The notes under the pieces: model-generated
The model's database searches: none
What the model was told of the DNA's origin: nothing
The model's input: only the letters and a program-made list of their open reading frames with translations
Origin: Mycogone perniciosa
Taxonomy: Eukaryota > Ascomycota > Sordariomycetes > Hypocreales > Hypocreaceae
Length of the DNA stretch: 64,000 nt
Assembly: GCA_025331125.1 (NCBI GenBank)
Contig: JAOALB010000006.1
Coordinates: 1 to 64,000 of the forward strand
Reading direction: 5' to 3'
Translations under genes and position numbers: made by a program
Shown here: positions 24,661 through 38,700 of the stretch, one piece after another
How positions within the stretch are numbered: the first letter of the stretch is position 1
Layout of the letters: each line of letters opens with the position of its first letter

Positions 24661-27600
24661 TAACTACTTTTATATTAAAGTATAAGCTGCTTATAAATAT
24701 TATTATATCTTAGGGTACTAGTATAGCTATTTATTTATTAAATTCCTTTATAGCTTTAACTTTACTATTTAAGAAAAAGGTTTAAAATCTAGTTAATTTA
24801 AAGAGAAAAGTTAATTTTAGGCAGCTTTTAGTAAATTATATAGTCTACTATAGCTTTATTATAGGTATTAAGGTAGTATATTTATATAGGCGCTAGCTAA
24901 GGCGGGTCTTATAAATTAAAGGGTATTAATTATTTAGTAATAGCAGTTTAACTATAAATTAAAGCTTTTAAGCATTAAAGAGTTATATTATGAAAGGGAT
25001 CCTGCTTTCTTTATATAAAATCTATATAAAAGCTATTTTTTATATTAAAAGGATTGCCTATATAGCCGTTTTAAAAACTAGGCTTATATAGTTAAAGAGG
25101 TATTATATTTTATATACTTTTAAGCCTTTATACTATACTTCCGCTTTATAGTAAAGTACTAGCTTAATATATATATAGACTGCTTAATATACTAGGTATA
25201 GCGCAGCCCTTTATATAGAGTTTAAAATACCTTAAAGTATATTTATAACTATATAGGCTTTTATAGCCTATTTGCTAATATATATCTTAAAACTAAGCTT
25301 TTAATTAAAGAAAATAATAAACTATTTAATTATACCCTTTTTAAAGGCAGTCTTTTTAATATTATTATATATTACTAGCAGGTTATTTTAAATATAATAT
25401 TTTAAAAAGTATATTACTTTGATTTTTTTAAAATTAAATAATATTATATTATTACTGCTTTAGTATTAAAGCTTTTAAAAAGCAGCTATTATTTAAGCTA
25501 CTGTTTAGTTAAAGGTATTGCTAATAAAAAGGAATACTATATTGTTTATATAGCTAAATCCTTATAGCTTACTAATAAAGGATTTTTTAATTACTCCTAT
25601 ATAAAGCTAGGCAGGGGCAGTAAATAGGTAGTATATTAAAGCTATATAAAATAAGAAAAAGATTAAGGATACTAGTAATTTTTAAAGGAGACTATAGTTT
25701 AAAGGAAGCAGCTAGGTTATTATCTTTTATAGTTTTATTTAAGCTTTATAGTTTATTTTAAAAGAAAGGGCCTATTAAACTATATAGTTAAGGTAGCCTT
25801 ATTTATATAGTTAAAGTATTAATTTATTAGCAAGGACTATATTACAAGCCTTTTAAATATTAGCTGTAATTAAAGTAGCTACTTTACTATTATAAAAGGC
25901 TAGCTTACGTTTATAGATTAAAGCTATAACTAGGTTTATACTAAATCTTTTAAAAAGGGCATTGGCCTATTTAATATATAATACCTGCTATTTAATTATA
26001 GGATCTATTATCCTTTGTGCAATAAAGCATTTAAGTCCTTTACCTAAGTATATAAAGAGAGAGATTAGCCTTTAAGCCTTTAAAGATAAAAGATTTCTCT
26101 TTTTTAGTTTAGGGATTATTATTGCTTTAACTAATTTAAAAGTAAATAAATAATGCCTAATTTTAAAGTAAATTTTATAAAAAGAGCAGATATATTTTTT
26201 AATTACTAGCTAGTAAAAGTATAAAGGTTTACTATAACATTATTAATACTAAAAAGTATATTATATATATATATTATAACTACTGCCGCTTCCTTTAATA
26301 AAACTATTATAAAGAAAGTAATTTATTATTATTAAATAATTAAGATTTATAAATCTTTAATATTATTAGCTGCTATATATCCTTTAAGTATCGCGTTATA
26401 ATAGGCAGTAGCCCTTTTTTCTTAAAAGGTAAAGACTTAGTTATTAATTTATAGTAGCAGCAGTTTAAAGATTAATCTTAGCCTAGCCTAATAGGCAATA
26501 TAAAAGATATTTTTACTTTTACTAGCTATATTAATTATATCTTGCTAATATACCTTTTTAATATTTTTTATTATTTTCTTAAAAGACTTTTAAGTATTAT
26601 AGAGATAGGCATTTAGCAGTAAAGTTATTATTTTTTTAGTTATTAAAAAAGCTTAATAGCTTTCTTTATACTTAGCTCTATATTATAGTTTTAAAGGTAG
26701 TTAACCTAATAGTCAGCTTATTATTTTAATAAATTTATAAAAAAAAAGAGTAGTACTTTAATAGTTTAGTCTATAGCTGCTGCTGTTAATTATAGGGGGG
26801 GAAAGAGTAAGATCCTTTCTTTAACTAACACTAAGAAATATCCCCTATTATTATCCCCTTTAACCTTTAGCCTTTTAAATAGTGTTGGGCAGTAAGTTGA
26901 AGCTAGGATTATAATATTTAATGTAGTATAATTAAAGCTAGTAAATAAATGTTTTTTTAGTATAGCTTTTATTAATAGTATATTTAAGAACATTAAGTCA
27001 ATTATATTGCCTAGTATATAAGTTACAGTATTTAAAGGGTTAAGGAGAGAAAAGCTAATTTTAAAAGCTTAATTAACTATTAATACACTTTAATTGCAGT
27101 TACTAGTTACCTGCTATCAAAAGTATATAGTATTAAAGTCCCTGGCTATTATATAGTTTTTAGTAACTAGCTATATAAATAAAGTATTAAAGGCCTTAAG
27201 TATACTATATTCTCTATAAAGGTTAATAGTTATAATACTATTAATATAAACTTAAAAAAGGTTTTAAGTAATTTTAATAAATAATTATTTAATTTAAATT
27301 CCTGCTTTTTTATTTATATATATAAAGACTTATAGGCGGGTACTATAGTTTATTTAAGTTATTATTAAAGAGAAAGTCTAGAATTCTCTATATTATATTA
27401 TATAGCAGTACCCCTTTTAACTAATATTTATATATAGTTCCTATATTATAATAATATTATAGCTTTCTTTAATTATAAAGGTAAAGGCAGTATTATATAC
27501 TGGCTTTAATTTGCTACTATTGGCCTAAAATATTTTTTAAAACTTCCTATTTCTTTAATCTTAATTAAATTTTTCAGGATTTATGAAAGGATCTTTAAGT

Positions 27601-29250
27601 TATTATCTTTTAGTATAGCCTTTTTCTTTAAGCCTAGGATTATAAAAGTTTTTCTGCTACTGCTATATATAGTAATAAAGGGGGGCTAGTAGTTATTATA
27701 TTTTAAGTAATATTTAAAAGTATAAAGGCTATAAAGTAAATCTATTAAAATACCTTTACTCTTTATTAATATACCTTTTATAGTTTTGTAATTAAAAGGT
27801 ATATTAGCTTTTTATAGCTATAAAAGGGTTTAGTTAAGTATAGTTTATATATGGCTTTATATAGCCTCAAGTAGTTAATATATTAAATATTTAATAGGTA
27901 GATTTGCGTTTTATATTTAAAGCTATTATAAAGCTAGTATTTAAAGTTCCTTTAATATATTTATTAAAGGTAAAAGTCCCAGTAAATTTTATACTGCAAT
28001 AAAGGGGCAGTCTTTTATATTAATTCTATTATACTATTAAAGTTAAAGAAAGTAAACTTTTTATTAATTAATTTAAAGAAAAAGAGTAAAACTATTTTCC
28101 TTCATTAACTTTAATCTAGTTACTTTAAAAATTAAACATTAATTAAATTTAGCTAGTCTATATTTTTACTTTTAACTTAATAGCTTTAATATAATCTACC
28201 TTTACATTATTAAAGGAGCTTAAAATCTTTTTTAAACAGCTTAAAACTATATATAAAAACTATTATTAAGCTACTTTAACCTTTATAGCGCCTAGGCAGG
28301 CATTAATTCTATTCTCTTTATTAAAAAGCTTTTATTTAATCTTTTAGTTAATTAAGGCTATTAATTATCTAGTCTTTATTAATAATACTTAAAAAATAAT
28401 ATTAAATCTTTATTAAATAATCCTTATAATTAATAAACAGATATAGTATACTTTATACTTTCATATAGCTAATCCTAGGTTTAGCTTAATAAAGACTTAT
28501 AGGTCCTTTTTAATATTAACTAAAAGGATTTTAGTTTAATATATTCTGGTTATTATTATTAAAGTATACGTTTAAGTATAATATAGTATGCTAAGGGGGA
28601 GCCTAGTATATAGTTTATTAATATAAAAGTTTTTAAAAGTATTTAGCTATAATTTAATTATAGTATTATTATTATTAAAGAAGTTAATAATACTTTAAGT
28701 TATTTAAATAGTAATATTATGTTTTTTGCTTATTAGGAATTAAGCTATAGTATTATTAAATACTTTATAAACTATATAAAGAACTACTATTAAGTCTTTA
28801 AAGAAGGCCTAGCTATTAGCCTTAATGCTTTCTAAGGTTTTAAAAACATTAATTTTAGTATTTAATTATATAAAAAAGAGTAAAGGTAAATATAAAGGAC
28901 TAGGTATTAAAGAGTTAAAGTTACTGTGAATGTTAAGCTTTAAGTTAAAGTATATTTCAATATATTAACCTTCCTTTGGCAATAGGCTAAGCTTAGCAGT
29001 AATAGCGTTAATATAAAGATTTATTTCTGCTTTAATAAAAATAGTATTCCTTGCCTTTATTATATTTTCTTAAGTGTATACTCCTTTAAGTTAAAGGGAC
29101 TGCTGTTTATAGGCTTTAAAGCTATTATAAGTAAAGGTTTAATACTATTAGTAGTTTAGTAATATTGCATACAAAAATGTTAATATAAGGTGCCAAGACC
29201 TAGTGTTATAGGAGGGAAGTTATATAGCAGTATATACCCCTTTAAATATA
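24661..29250. other. Degenerate, unidentified large element
   Basis: About 4.6 kb of RIP-mutated sequence with no match to the Copia or Gypsy families elsewhere in the window. Long stretches look coding on the plus strand once TAA/TAG are read as former Gln or Trp codons. One example near 25950-26080 gives a run containing YPLCNKAFKSF that looks like a CxxC/His zinc-binding segment. A plus-strand run near 29160-29230 (KMLIQGAKT) also seems coding. The open minus-strand stretch at 26790-26993 starts without clear family features and I do not regard it as a gene. A DNA transposon or helicase-type gene is possible, but I cannot support a family. Confidence 0.35.
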
Positions 29251-31080
29251 ATATATATTAAGGTATATACTTTTTAGTATTATAATTATCCTTTTTTTTT
29301 AAATAGGTATCCTAGCTATTTTTTAATATTAAAGTTTTATAAATAAAAAAAATAAAGTAATATAATTTCCTATATTCCCCTTTAACTACTTTTTAAATTG
29401 CTTTTCCTTTATTTTTATTTTACCTGCCTTTAATATTATTTATCTTTTAACCTTTATTCCTTAATCTTTTATTTAATTTATCTTTATTTTATTACTTTTA
29501 TTTTACTAGCCTTTTACTTTAATACTTTTTATTTACTAAATATATTAAAGCTAGCCCTTTATATAAATTAACACTTATTTTACGTAAACTGCTAGCTTTT
29601 ACTTTATTAAAAGCTAGTATATATATTATTTTTATATAGCGTTAATATATTATAAAAAGGCAATAAAACAATAGGGAAAGCTTAGTAACTTAAAGTCAAT
29701 TAACTATATCTTTATTAACTTTACTTTAACCTATTATTTTTAATATATAAAATATAATAATTCCTATAATTAGTAAATTTTACTTTAAGTCTATAAAGTT
29801 AAATATATTAACTTTATATTCCTTTATTAATTACTTTTAGCTAGCCTTATTATATTACTATAATGTTATATTTACTAAATAAATACCATCTTTTAGTTAA
29901 TTAAAATTTAATATAATAACTATATTATATTGAAACTTAATAATAATAAAAATAACCCTTTATATAAATTAAAGGGATTTATATATTAAAGGTTTATAAA
30001 GATTTTATTTTCACCTTTACTTTACCTTTAATAATATTAAATTAAAGTATTATTAAAAGTATAAATTAATTAATATTAAAAAAAACTAAAATCTTATAAA
30101 GTATAAAACTTTAATAACTGCCTATTAATACTTTTTAATACTTTAATAGCTTTATCTTTTAATTTAAGCTCCTTTTAATATATATTTTTACTTCCTTTAA
30201 TATTACCTTTCTTTTTATTAACTGCTTATATATAGGCTATTAATATTACCTATAAATAAATAGATAAGTAGATTATAAAAGACTTAGCGGCCTAAACTAA
30301 AAGGCAGTTGTTTAAGCTTTTTTTTATTAATAATAGGTATATCTTTTAGTTAATAGCTTGGTAAAATAATTTTATAGTAATTAATAAAGTATTATTTATT
30401 AATAGAAACTTTAATTAAAATAAATATAATAAAATTATTAAATTATTTTTTAAAGTAAACTTTAACCTATAATTATTTTATTATATATTATTTTATAATT
30501 TATTATTTGCTTAGTTTTTAAAGTATTAATAGCTTTTCCTTTTTACTTTAATTAACTTTTAATTAATTGTAAATTTATATTAATCTTTTAAATTTACCCC
30601 TCTTTTTCTTTAATTAATTAAGAATTTCCTATATCTTTATAATATTAATAAATGTTTACTTTTTTTAATTTATACTTTTTAATATTACTTTATTTACTAT
30701 TAAGCATTTTTTATATTACTTTTTATAATCTATTAGTTATATTTAAAAGGCTATCCTTTTTATTTTACTAGGTAATATATTTCCCTTTAAAGCTATATAT
30801 ATTTTATAACTTCTTTTACTTTTTAGTTTTCCTTTAAGTCTTTTAAATTTAATATTAATAATAGTTTATGAATAGTTCCCTTTTTTACTATGTATAGTTT
30901 AAATAAACTAATATAAAATATATAATATAAATAGGAGTATTCTCTTTATAAAGTAATATAATAAGCCTGCTTTTTTATAGTTTTAAAGATATAAAAAGGC
31001 TTTATAAACCTTAGTATTAACTTTTATTTTTTGCCTTTTAACTTTAAATTTTTTATTTAAAGTATTATTAAATCCCTTTA
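29251..31080. other. AT-rich sequence without recognisable features
   Basis: Roughly 1.8 kb of A+T-rich sequence between the unidentified element and the Gypsy-B 5' LTR. I see no open frame, no terminal repeats and no match to the other families in the window. It is probably decayed repeat DNA. Confidence 0.4.
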
Positions 31081-31458
31081 CGTTATAACCTAATTAGGCT
31101 AAGGCCTGGGTCCAGAGGAATATTGGAACAATAAGCTAATAGGAATATAATTACTAGGGTATATATTAAATTATTAATAATTAAGGATATATATAAGTAA
31201 TTATAAACCTTAAATTATTAGGAATATAGCTATATTCCTTAATAATTATTATAACTCTCCTTTATATATATATAACTAGTTTATTATTTATTTAATATAG
31301 TTATTTAAATAGTTATTAATAAATTACATTTACTAAAACCGCTTATTTTATAGAATTGTAAGTATATTACCCTGCTCGATATTTATCTTTAATCTTTCTG
31401 TTAATATAAACTTTATAAACCTTGGTTTAACTATTAAGAATTAACCTAGATTATTATA
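31081..31458 (+). repeat. Gypsy-B 5' LTR, copy (b)
   Basis: It matches, in the plus orientation, the LTRs at 57853-58223 (reverse) and 62403-62809. Shared blocks include GGAACAATAAGCTAATAGG, the TATATATATAACTAG block and ACCGCTTATTTTATAGAATT. The start is GTTATAACCTAATTAGG, a RIP form of GTCACGACCCAACCAGG. The exact ends are uncertain by a few bases. Confidence 0.75.
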
Positions 31459-34400
31459 TATTAATAACTTTTATTTAAAAGGCTATTAAAAACTTTAAGT
31501 AATATTATAAATATATCTGCTCTACTATCCCTTTTTAATAACTTTGATACTTTACCCTTTATTTTACCTTTTTATTAAGGGAATAATAATAACAAAAATA
31601 ATAATATAAATAAAAGTAAAAAAAGAAATAAAGTTAATAAAATAAAATAACTTTATATTAATATAAAGGAAGCCTTTTAATATATAAAAGCTAATTATAT
31701 AAATTAAAAATAATACTATTAATATTAAATTACTAAAAATGTTAGGCTTTAATAAATGATTTACTAATAGTAAATAATTATTATAAGCTTGCAGAATTAG
31801 GCCCTACCTGCTTTAAACCTTATAATAAACCTAAAAGGTAATTAACCTTTTAAGGACTTAAAAGAGTCATTTAAAATATAGCCTTTAAAGCCTTTTAATA
31901 AAAGTATTATAATACTTTAACTATTTTTTACTTCACAATATAACTATTTTACCTATTTATTAATTAGCTTTAATATAAAGATTAGTAAAGTTTTTTTAGC
32001 TGCTAAATAATTTAAAGGAAATGCCTTTAAGCAGGTTAAATTTACTTAAAGGGATTTCTTTACTAATAAAAGTAAAGCTAATAAGTAAATATAGCTTATA
32101 TTTACTAGTTATAATTAATTTAAAAAAGAATTAAAAAAAATCTTTAATAAGACTGATAAAAAGTATATTATAGAAAATAAATTTATAAATTTAATTTAAA
32201 AAAGGAAATACTTTAACTATACTATATACTTTAAAAACTATACTTTTAAAGTTAAATAGGGAAACTTTACTTTTATTAAATATTTTTATAATAGATTTAA
32301 ACTAAAAGTTAAAAAGGAAGCTTATAAGTTCTTTTATAATAAAGGTATTATTAAGTTTATTAAGAAATATATAGATATAGATAATTTACTTTATAAACTT
32401 TATTTAAAGATAAAAAAAAGATAGCAGTAATTTAAATAAATTTATAAGTATTAAAGATATATAAACTAAGGCAAAAAGCAATAAAAATATATCGCTAGGT
32501 TTAATAATAAAAGACTTAATTAAATAGATTTAAATCCTATTTAAAAAAAAAGGCAAAGGTTATTTATTATAATAATAATAAGCTAGGATATTCTTTAAAG
32601 GACTATAAAGCTTTATAAAAACCGAGAATTAATAAACCTTAAAAGCCTGCGCTAGAATTTAAATAAAAGGTTAATATTATTTTAAAAACTACCAATTATA
32701 TATCGCTTAACTAAACTATATACTATAATAATAGCTGCCTTGCCCTCTAAATTTAATAAAGATAAAAGCAGATAATACCTAAAATAACTTAAAAAGATAT
32801 CTATAATAAATTAAAGGGGATACTAGTTAAAACCTAAATCTTTAATTCTTAAGGATATACTTAAAGAAAATAAAGTAAATAAGTATTTACTATATTTAAA
32901 TAGTTTAATAAAGTAAAACCTAAACTTTAGTTATATAAAGTTAAATATAGATAATAGTATTTTAAATAAATAAATAATTACTATAATTAACTATTAATAT
33001 TATAATTAAATTACTGTAGGCAATAAAAGATAGATTAATAGCAGTAACATTAATAATAAAAATAAAAATAGCCCTTTATAATATAGACTATTATTATATA
33101 GTATTATAATTTTAAAACTAGAAAATATACTATTAATATATAGTAACCTTAAAAATAACTTAAATAAATATTACTTTTATATAAGTTAAAGAATTAATAT
33201 AAATATATAATAAAATAAAATATATTTACGCTTATATAAGCTGCTTTATATAGAAAATAAAGCTAGTAATAAAATAGCTATTAAAGTAATTTTAACTACT
33301 TTAGTTATATAAGTAGAATTTATATATATTTATAAATAAAGAGACTGTACTGCAAATAACCTTACTTATAAAAAATACTATACTATATCCTAAGTTATTT
33401 ATATTATATATAAATATATAGTATATTTCTAAGAGAAAGTAAAATATAATGCATTTCTAATTAAAACCCTATTTTACCTTATAAACTAGGTATAGGATTA
33501 TAATACTTTTAAAGAATAGATTATAACTATATAGTATTAAAACTTTAAGGTTATTATTATTAAATTAAATACTAAAACCTTAAAGGAATATTATTAACTA
33601 TAATAACTTAAAGGATATAAGTTTAAAGGATATTATATTTACTATTAAAAGAAATTAATAAAATAGTATTTCTGCTATAATAACAGGTTTAAATGCAATT
33701 AATAATATTACTTAAAATTTAATAGCTTAAAGTATATTATATATAAATAAAATAAGTTAAAGTATTAGTATATATAATAAACTAATAATACCCTATATTT
33801 ATTACTAGTTTATATATACTACTTAAAGAATAAATACATTATTTATTTATAGGAAAGACTTTAAATATAGTAAATATAAAAATATATAAAGTATAAACCT
33901 ACCTTAAAAAGTAAAGAGATTAATTAAATTATAAAGGAACTATATCGGAATTAGTTTAACTTTATTACCTATAAAGGAACTGCCTATAATAAAAGAAGGT
34001 AGTATTTATTTTAAGGAACCTTAATTAACTGCAAAACCTATATAAAAAGAAAAGATTTAAGAAATAACTAATATTACTTATAAAAGGGCTATAAAGTAGT
34101 AATTAATAAATTACATCTTTTAAAATATTAAATAATAAAAGTAATAATAAAGATTTATTATATTTTAAATTAAAAATAATAGTTAAGGGATATTGGCTAT
34201 ATATATATTTATAAATAGCGCAGTAATAGGCAATTTCATTGCATTTATAACTGTAAATTGCTTATAGTTACCTTAAAAGGAGACAATTAAAGTATATTAA
34301 TTTTATTAAGTAAAAGGAGGAGCCTTTATATATAATAATAAATAAATTAAGCGAAAAACTAATTATTTTAAACTTAAAATCGCTAAATATAAAAGAAAGG

Positions 34401-35576
34401 TTCTGTATAATATAGTAAATATTAATAAGTATAATATTATTTTTGGTTACCTTTAATTAAAATGTAATAACCTTAATATTAACTAGGAGAATAACTAGCA
34501 TTATTAGTGTAATAGTAAAGCTTTTTTAGCGATTAAAACTATTAAAAAGGCTTTAACTGCAGGGCAGAAATCCTATATAGAACCCCTAGGAATATTAAAG
34601 AAAGGAATTAAAAAGGTTACCTTTAATTTAATTATAGAAATAATCCCTTTAAAAGTAAAACTTAAATAAAGTAAAAGCAAAAGATAGATAAATTTAAAAA
34701 ATAATTGCCTTTTTATAGAAAATATTTAATAATATTAATAAAACACTTAAAATAAAAAGCCTTAAAACAGCAGTATGACTAAAATAGCTATAAAATATCT
34801 TTAAAGAATACTAGAAGTATAATAAACTATTTAAGGAAACACTTAATATATAGCTATTAGAATACAGTTAATAAAACTATATAATTAGGTTTAAGGATAT
34901 ATTTAACCCTCTTTATTAAAAGCAGGCTATCCTATTATATTTATATTAAAGAAAAGAGGTAAATTATAGTGAATTATAGACTATTAATAGCTTAATAAAG
35001 CCACTATTAAAAATAAAGCTTTATTATTATTAATTATAGAAATACAGGATAGACTATATAGAAAAAAGTAGTTTATAGCGCTAGATTTTAAAGGCGCTTA
35101 TAACTTAATTTAAATTAAAGAAGGATATAAATAGATAACTGCCTTTTAAATTAAATATAGTTTATTTAAATACCTAGTTATACCTTTTAGCTTTATTAAC
35201 GCCCCTGCAATATTTTAAAACATAATTAACAGTATATTAAAAGTATACCTTAATATTTTTATAGTAGTTTACTTAAATAATATCTTAATCTTTTCAAATA
35301 CCTTTAAAGAATATAAAATATATATTTATAAAGTATTATAAATATTATAAAATACTAAACTATTTATAAAACTAGAGAAATATAAATTTTATATATAGAA
35401 AGTTACTTTTTTAAAGTATATTATTACCTTTAAAGAAATTTATATAAATCTATTAAAAGTATAAGCAGTATAAAATTAACTTATAGTTATAATAGTTAAA
35501 GAAGTCTAAAGCGTTTTAAAAGTTATTAACTATTATTAATAATTTATTAAAGGCTATAAAAATATTATATAAACTT
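31459..35576 (+). pseudogene. Gypsy-B copy (b) gag-pol, interrupted after the RT
   Basis: Gag covers about 31600-32640 and ends in a zinc knuckle near 32565-32622 whose Cys and His codons are lost. RT is recognisable at about 34940-35560: VIDYR-like start, then ALDFKGAYNLI (catalytic Asp kept), IPFSFINAPAIF, YLNNILIFS (Asp-Asp changed to Asn-Asn), and the FINYY...FIKGY connection motif. The sequence is cut at 35577 by a repeat E LTR. Continuation on the far side (42516 on) is not clear, so the rest of pol may be lost. Confidence 0.8.
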
Positions 35577-35625
35577 TATTGCAGAGTGTAGTATAGCTAT
35601 ATAAAGTATAAAGAGAAATAGGAAT
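35577..35625 (+). repeat. Repeat E LTR copy 2, left fragment
   Basis: TATTGCAGAGTGTAGTATAGC is a RIP form of TGTCGCGGAGCGCGGCACAGC. The LTR is cut after GGAAT (35621-35625) by Gypsy-C and resumes at 42284. Confidence 0.85.
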
Positions 35626-35787
35626 TATTACAGTATATAAAACAGTAGGTCAAGGTAATATCTTTATTATACCTTAAATAAAGCAAGAAGCTATAAGAAT
35701 ATAGTTTAGAGGTGTAAAACTAAGCTATTATATAAGGATATATATAATATTAATAAGTTATTAGAGGGCAGGTTTAATACTGTAACA
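35626..35787 (-). repeat. Gypsy-C 3' LTR (162 bp)
   Basis: Left LTR; the 3' LTR in the sense of the element. It keeps CTGTAACA at its right end, the form expected before RIP. Eight Cs at 35791-35798 (G8 on the coding strand) followed by TAC are the polypurine tract adjoining it. Confidence 0.92.
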
Positions 35788-38700
35788 GTACCCCCCCCTT
35801 TTAAACTTTATTTACCTTTAAATAGCTATTCTAAGACTATATATATTCTAATCCTCTTATTATATTAATTTTATTATAAGCAGTTACTGCGTTATAGGTC
35901 CGGCTAATCGGTTATTTTCCTTTTCTTAACCTAGGCAAATAGGCTAGGCTTATTAGGGTTTTTTATATAGTATTTTAAAAGGGCAGCGTTTTATCTTTTA
36001 AAGTCCTTCGCGGGTTACTAGCTGAGTGTATAGTATTTCCAGGCTATATAATAGTATAGGCTATCCTTATTATAGCAGTTAAAAATATTATTAAATTCTT
36101 ACTTTTCTATTACTTTATTTATTTTATTATCTCTTTTAAGGATTTATCTTTATATATTTTTATTCTCTTACTTATTAATAGTGTTTTATCCTAGTAAATA
36201 TATCTATTAGCCTACTTTATTAACTGTTAATAGTTTAAAGAGAGAGTTATAAAATATAGGGAAAATGCAAATATAGTTAGAGTTTAAATTAATAGGCTTA
36301 AGGGTATATATTAAAGATTCTATATAGGCCTACTTATTTATTATCTCCCTTTTTTATTAGGCAGTTTATTTTAAGGTATTTAATCTTTAACTATATCTTT
36401 TCGTTAACTGCAAATTAATATAAATCTTTTTTTAATATATTAGCTATAACTTTATATTAAGTAATTAATTATACTATAAAGGCTATTAGTTAGTTTAGGA
36501 TTTATTAAAAATGCTTAACTATAGTGTTTACTTTATAAAAACTTTTCTTTTAAGTAATAGATAGGTTTAATAGGCAGGGGTTTAAAGGCTTAACTTTTAG
36601 GTATAGCTGAAAGCTATAATTTATAAAAAATAGTAAAGTTCCTATTATTTTAAATATTTAATTATTTTAAGCAAACTCTATAAATAGTAACTAGTTTATT
36701 TAATTATTTTAGTAAAAACTTATAAACTGCTTAAAATACTGCTTTACCTTTATATTTAGCTATTTAATCTAGCTGTTAGTCTTTAAATAATAGGCTAAAG
36801 AATATTTAAAGTAGATTTTAAGTTATTAAGATAGCTGTTTGTAGAACTTAAATATAAACTAGGTACCCTAGTCTAATATAATTATTTTCAGAGCTTTATA
36901 TAAAATATAAATATATAAAATAAAAGCGTTAATAAGTTTTTTAATATTAAATATATAGGTAGCAATAAAATAATGCATTTTTATTAAATAGTATATTATT
37001 ATAAAGATATTCTTATAGATAAAGCCCTGCCAGTTATAGTTAAGCAGTAGTATAATATAGTTTACTAAAATATTACTTTAAGCCTAAAATAATACTAGTA
37101 ATAGTTTTAAGAATCTTAAAGGAGTAGACTTATTTAACTTTATTTAAAAGTATGAGTTATAACCTTTAATAAAAGTATTAATATTAGCTAATATTTGCAG
37201 CTATTAATATATATAGTTAAAAAGGTTTAGTGTTTTTATTTATTTTAAATATCCTTTTAGCCTAAAAAAGTATATTTAATATATAATTTATATTTTTACT
37301 TTATTTATTAATAAAAGGAAAAGTTATTTTTAATAATATATTTAATTACTATAGATTTAAAAGTCTTATATAGCTGCCTTTAAATTACCTTAAATACTTT
37401 TAGGCTATTATTAAATAGCTAAGTCTTAAAGCGCCTATATTATAATACTCGCTATATTTAATATTTTATAGGCTTTATTAATTATTCTATTAATTAATAT
37501 CTTTAAATTTAAGATTAACGTGCTAGTTATTATAGTAAAAAGGTTTTTATTATTTATATTTCCTGCAATATTAGTATAGGTATAAGGGTTAAAGCGGCTT
37601 TCTAAAAGTAAAGTTCTCTTTCTTTTTTTTAATTAGCTATTGTTTTAGTTTAACTTTACTAGGATATTTTAAAATCTCCTACTTAACGCATTAAGCTTTA
37701 CTGCTTTTAACCTAAACCGATAAATAATCTAGAAATTATATTAAAATAAAAGTTTAAACTAGCAGATTTATCTTTAATTTAATACTTTAATAGTTATAAG
37801 ATATTCTAGGTTTTTATAGTCTATAATAATCTTAAATTTATTTTTTATACTTAAGAGTTTAAGGTCTTATTTTTTTAATAATTTAATAATAGCTAATAGT
37901 TTTTTATTATAAATTTTATAATTATATTTAATAGGTAAATGCTTTAATAAGAAATATACTATTAGTTGCAGGATACTATTTTTATTATATTAAAAGAGAA
38001 TACTATTAAATACTTAATTTAAGGCATTTATTTCTAGGATTATCTTTTTATTATAATTAAAGAAGGTAAAGATTAAGGCAGTTATAAATTAGGTTTTAAG
38101 GCAGTTAAATGCAGCGGTATAGAGTTCTATTTAATTCTATAGTATATCTTTTCTTAAAAGGCTATTTAAGGGTTTATAGATATTAAAGAAATCTTTAATA
38201 AACTGCTAATAAAAATTCGCAAAGCCTAGGAAATATTAAAGTTCGCAGAGGTTTAAAGGTCTCTTTTAACTTATAATTGCAGCTACTTTTTTAAAGTTTA
38301 TTTTAATACTATTACTTATAATAATTAAGCTAAAGTATTTTATTTTTATTATTTTAAATTTATATTTTTTAATATTAACTTAAAGACTTATATTAATTAA
38401 TATTAACTTAAAGACTTATATTAATTAATATTAACTTAAAGACTTATATTAATTAATCTATTTATAAGTTCTTATATATATTATTAATATTCCTTTTATA
38501 TAGCTAAGTAAACTAAAATATTATTAAAGTAAGCTCTATAAGCTTTATTAAATAAATTATATAAGGTATAGTTAATATAGTATTAGAAATAGGCTAGGGT
38601 ATTATAAAGGCTAAAAGGTATAATAAAGGTTTTAAATAGCCTAAACCAGGTTATAAAAGCTATTTTCTATTTAAATCCCTTTACAATTTTAAGTTTATTA

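Noticed and set aside
26790..26993. 67-codon minus-strand ORF
   Set aside because: It lies in the unidentified degenerate element, has no domain or signal features and looks like a chance opening.
28530..28600. A DExH helicase motif in the unidentified element
   Set aside because: The codons present cannot be derived from Asp-Glu by RIP-type transitions, so the resemblance is accidental.
38372..38455. CRISPR array
   Set aside because: The 28-base units are directly adjacent with no spacers and lie in a fungal retrotransposon.
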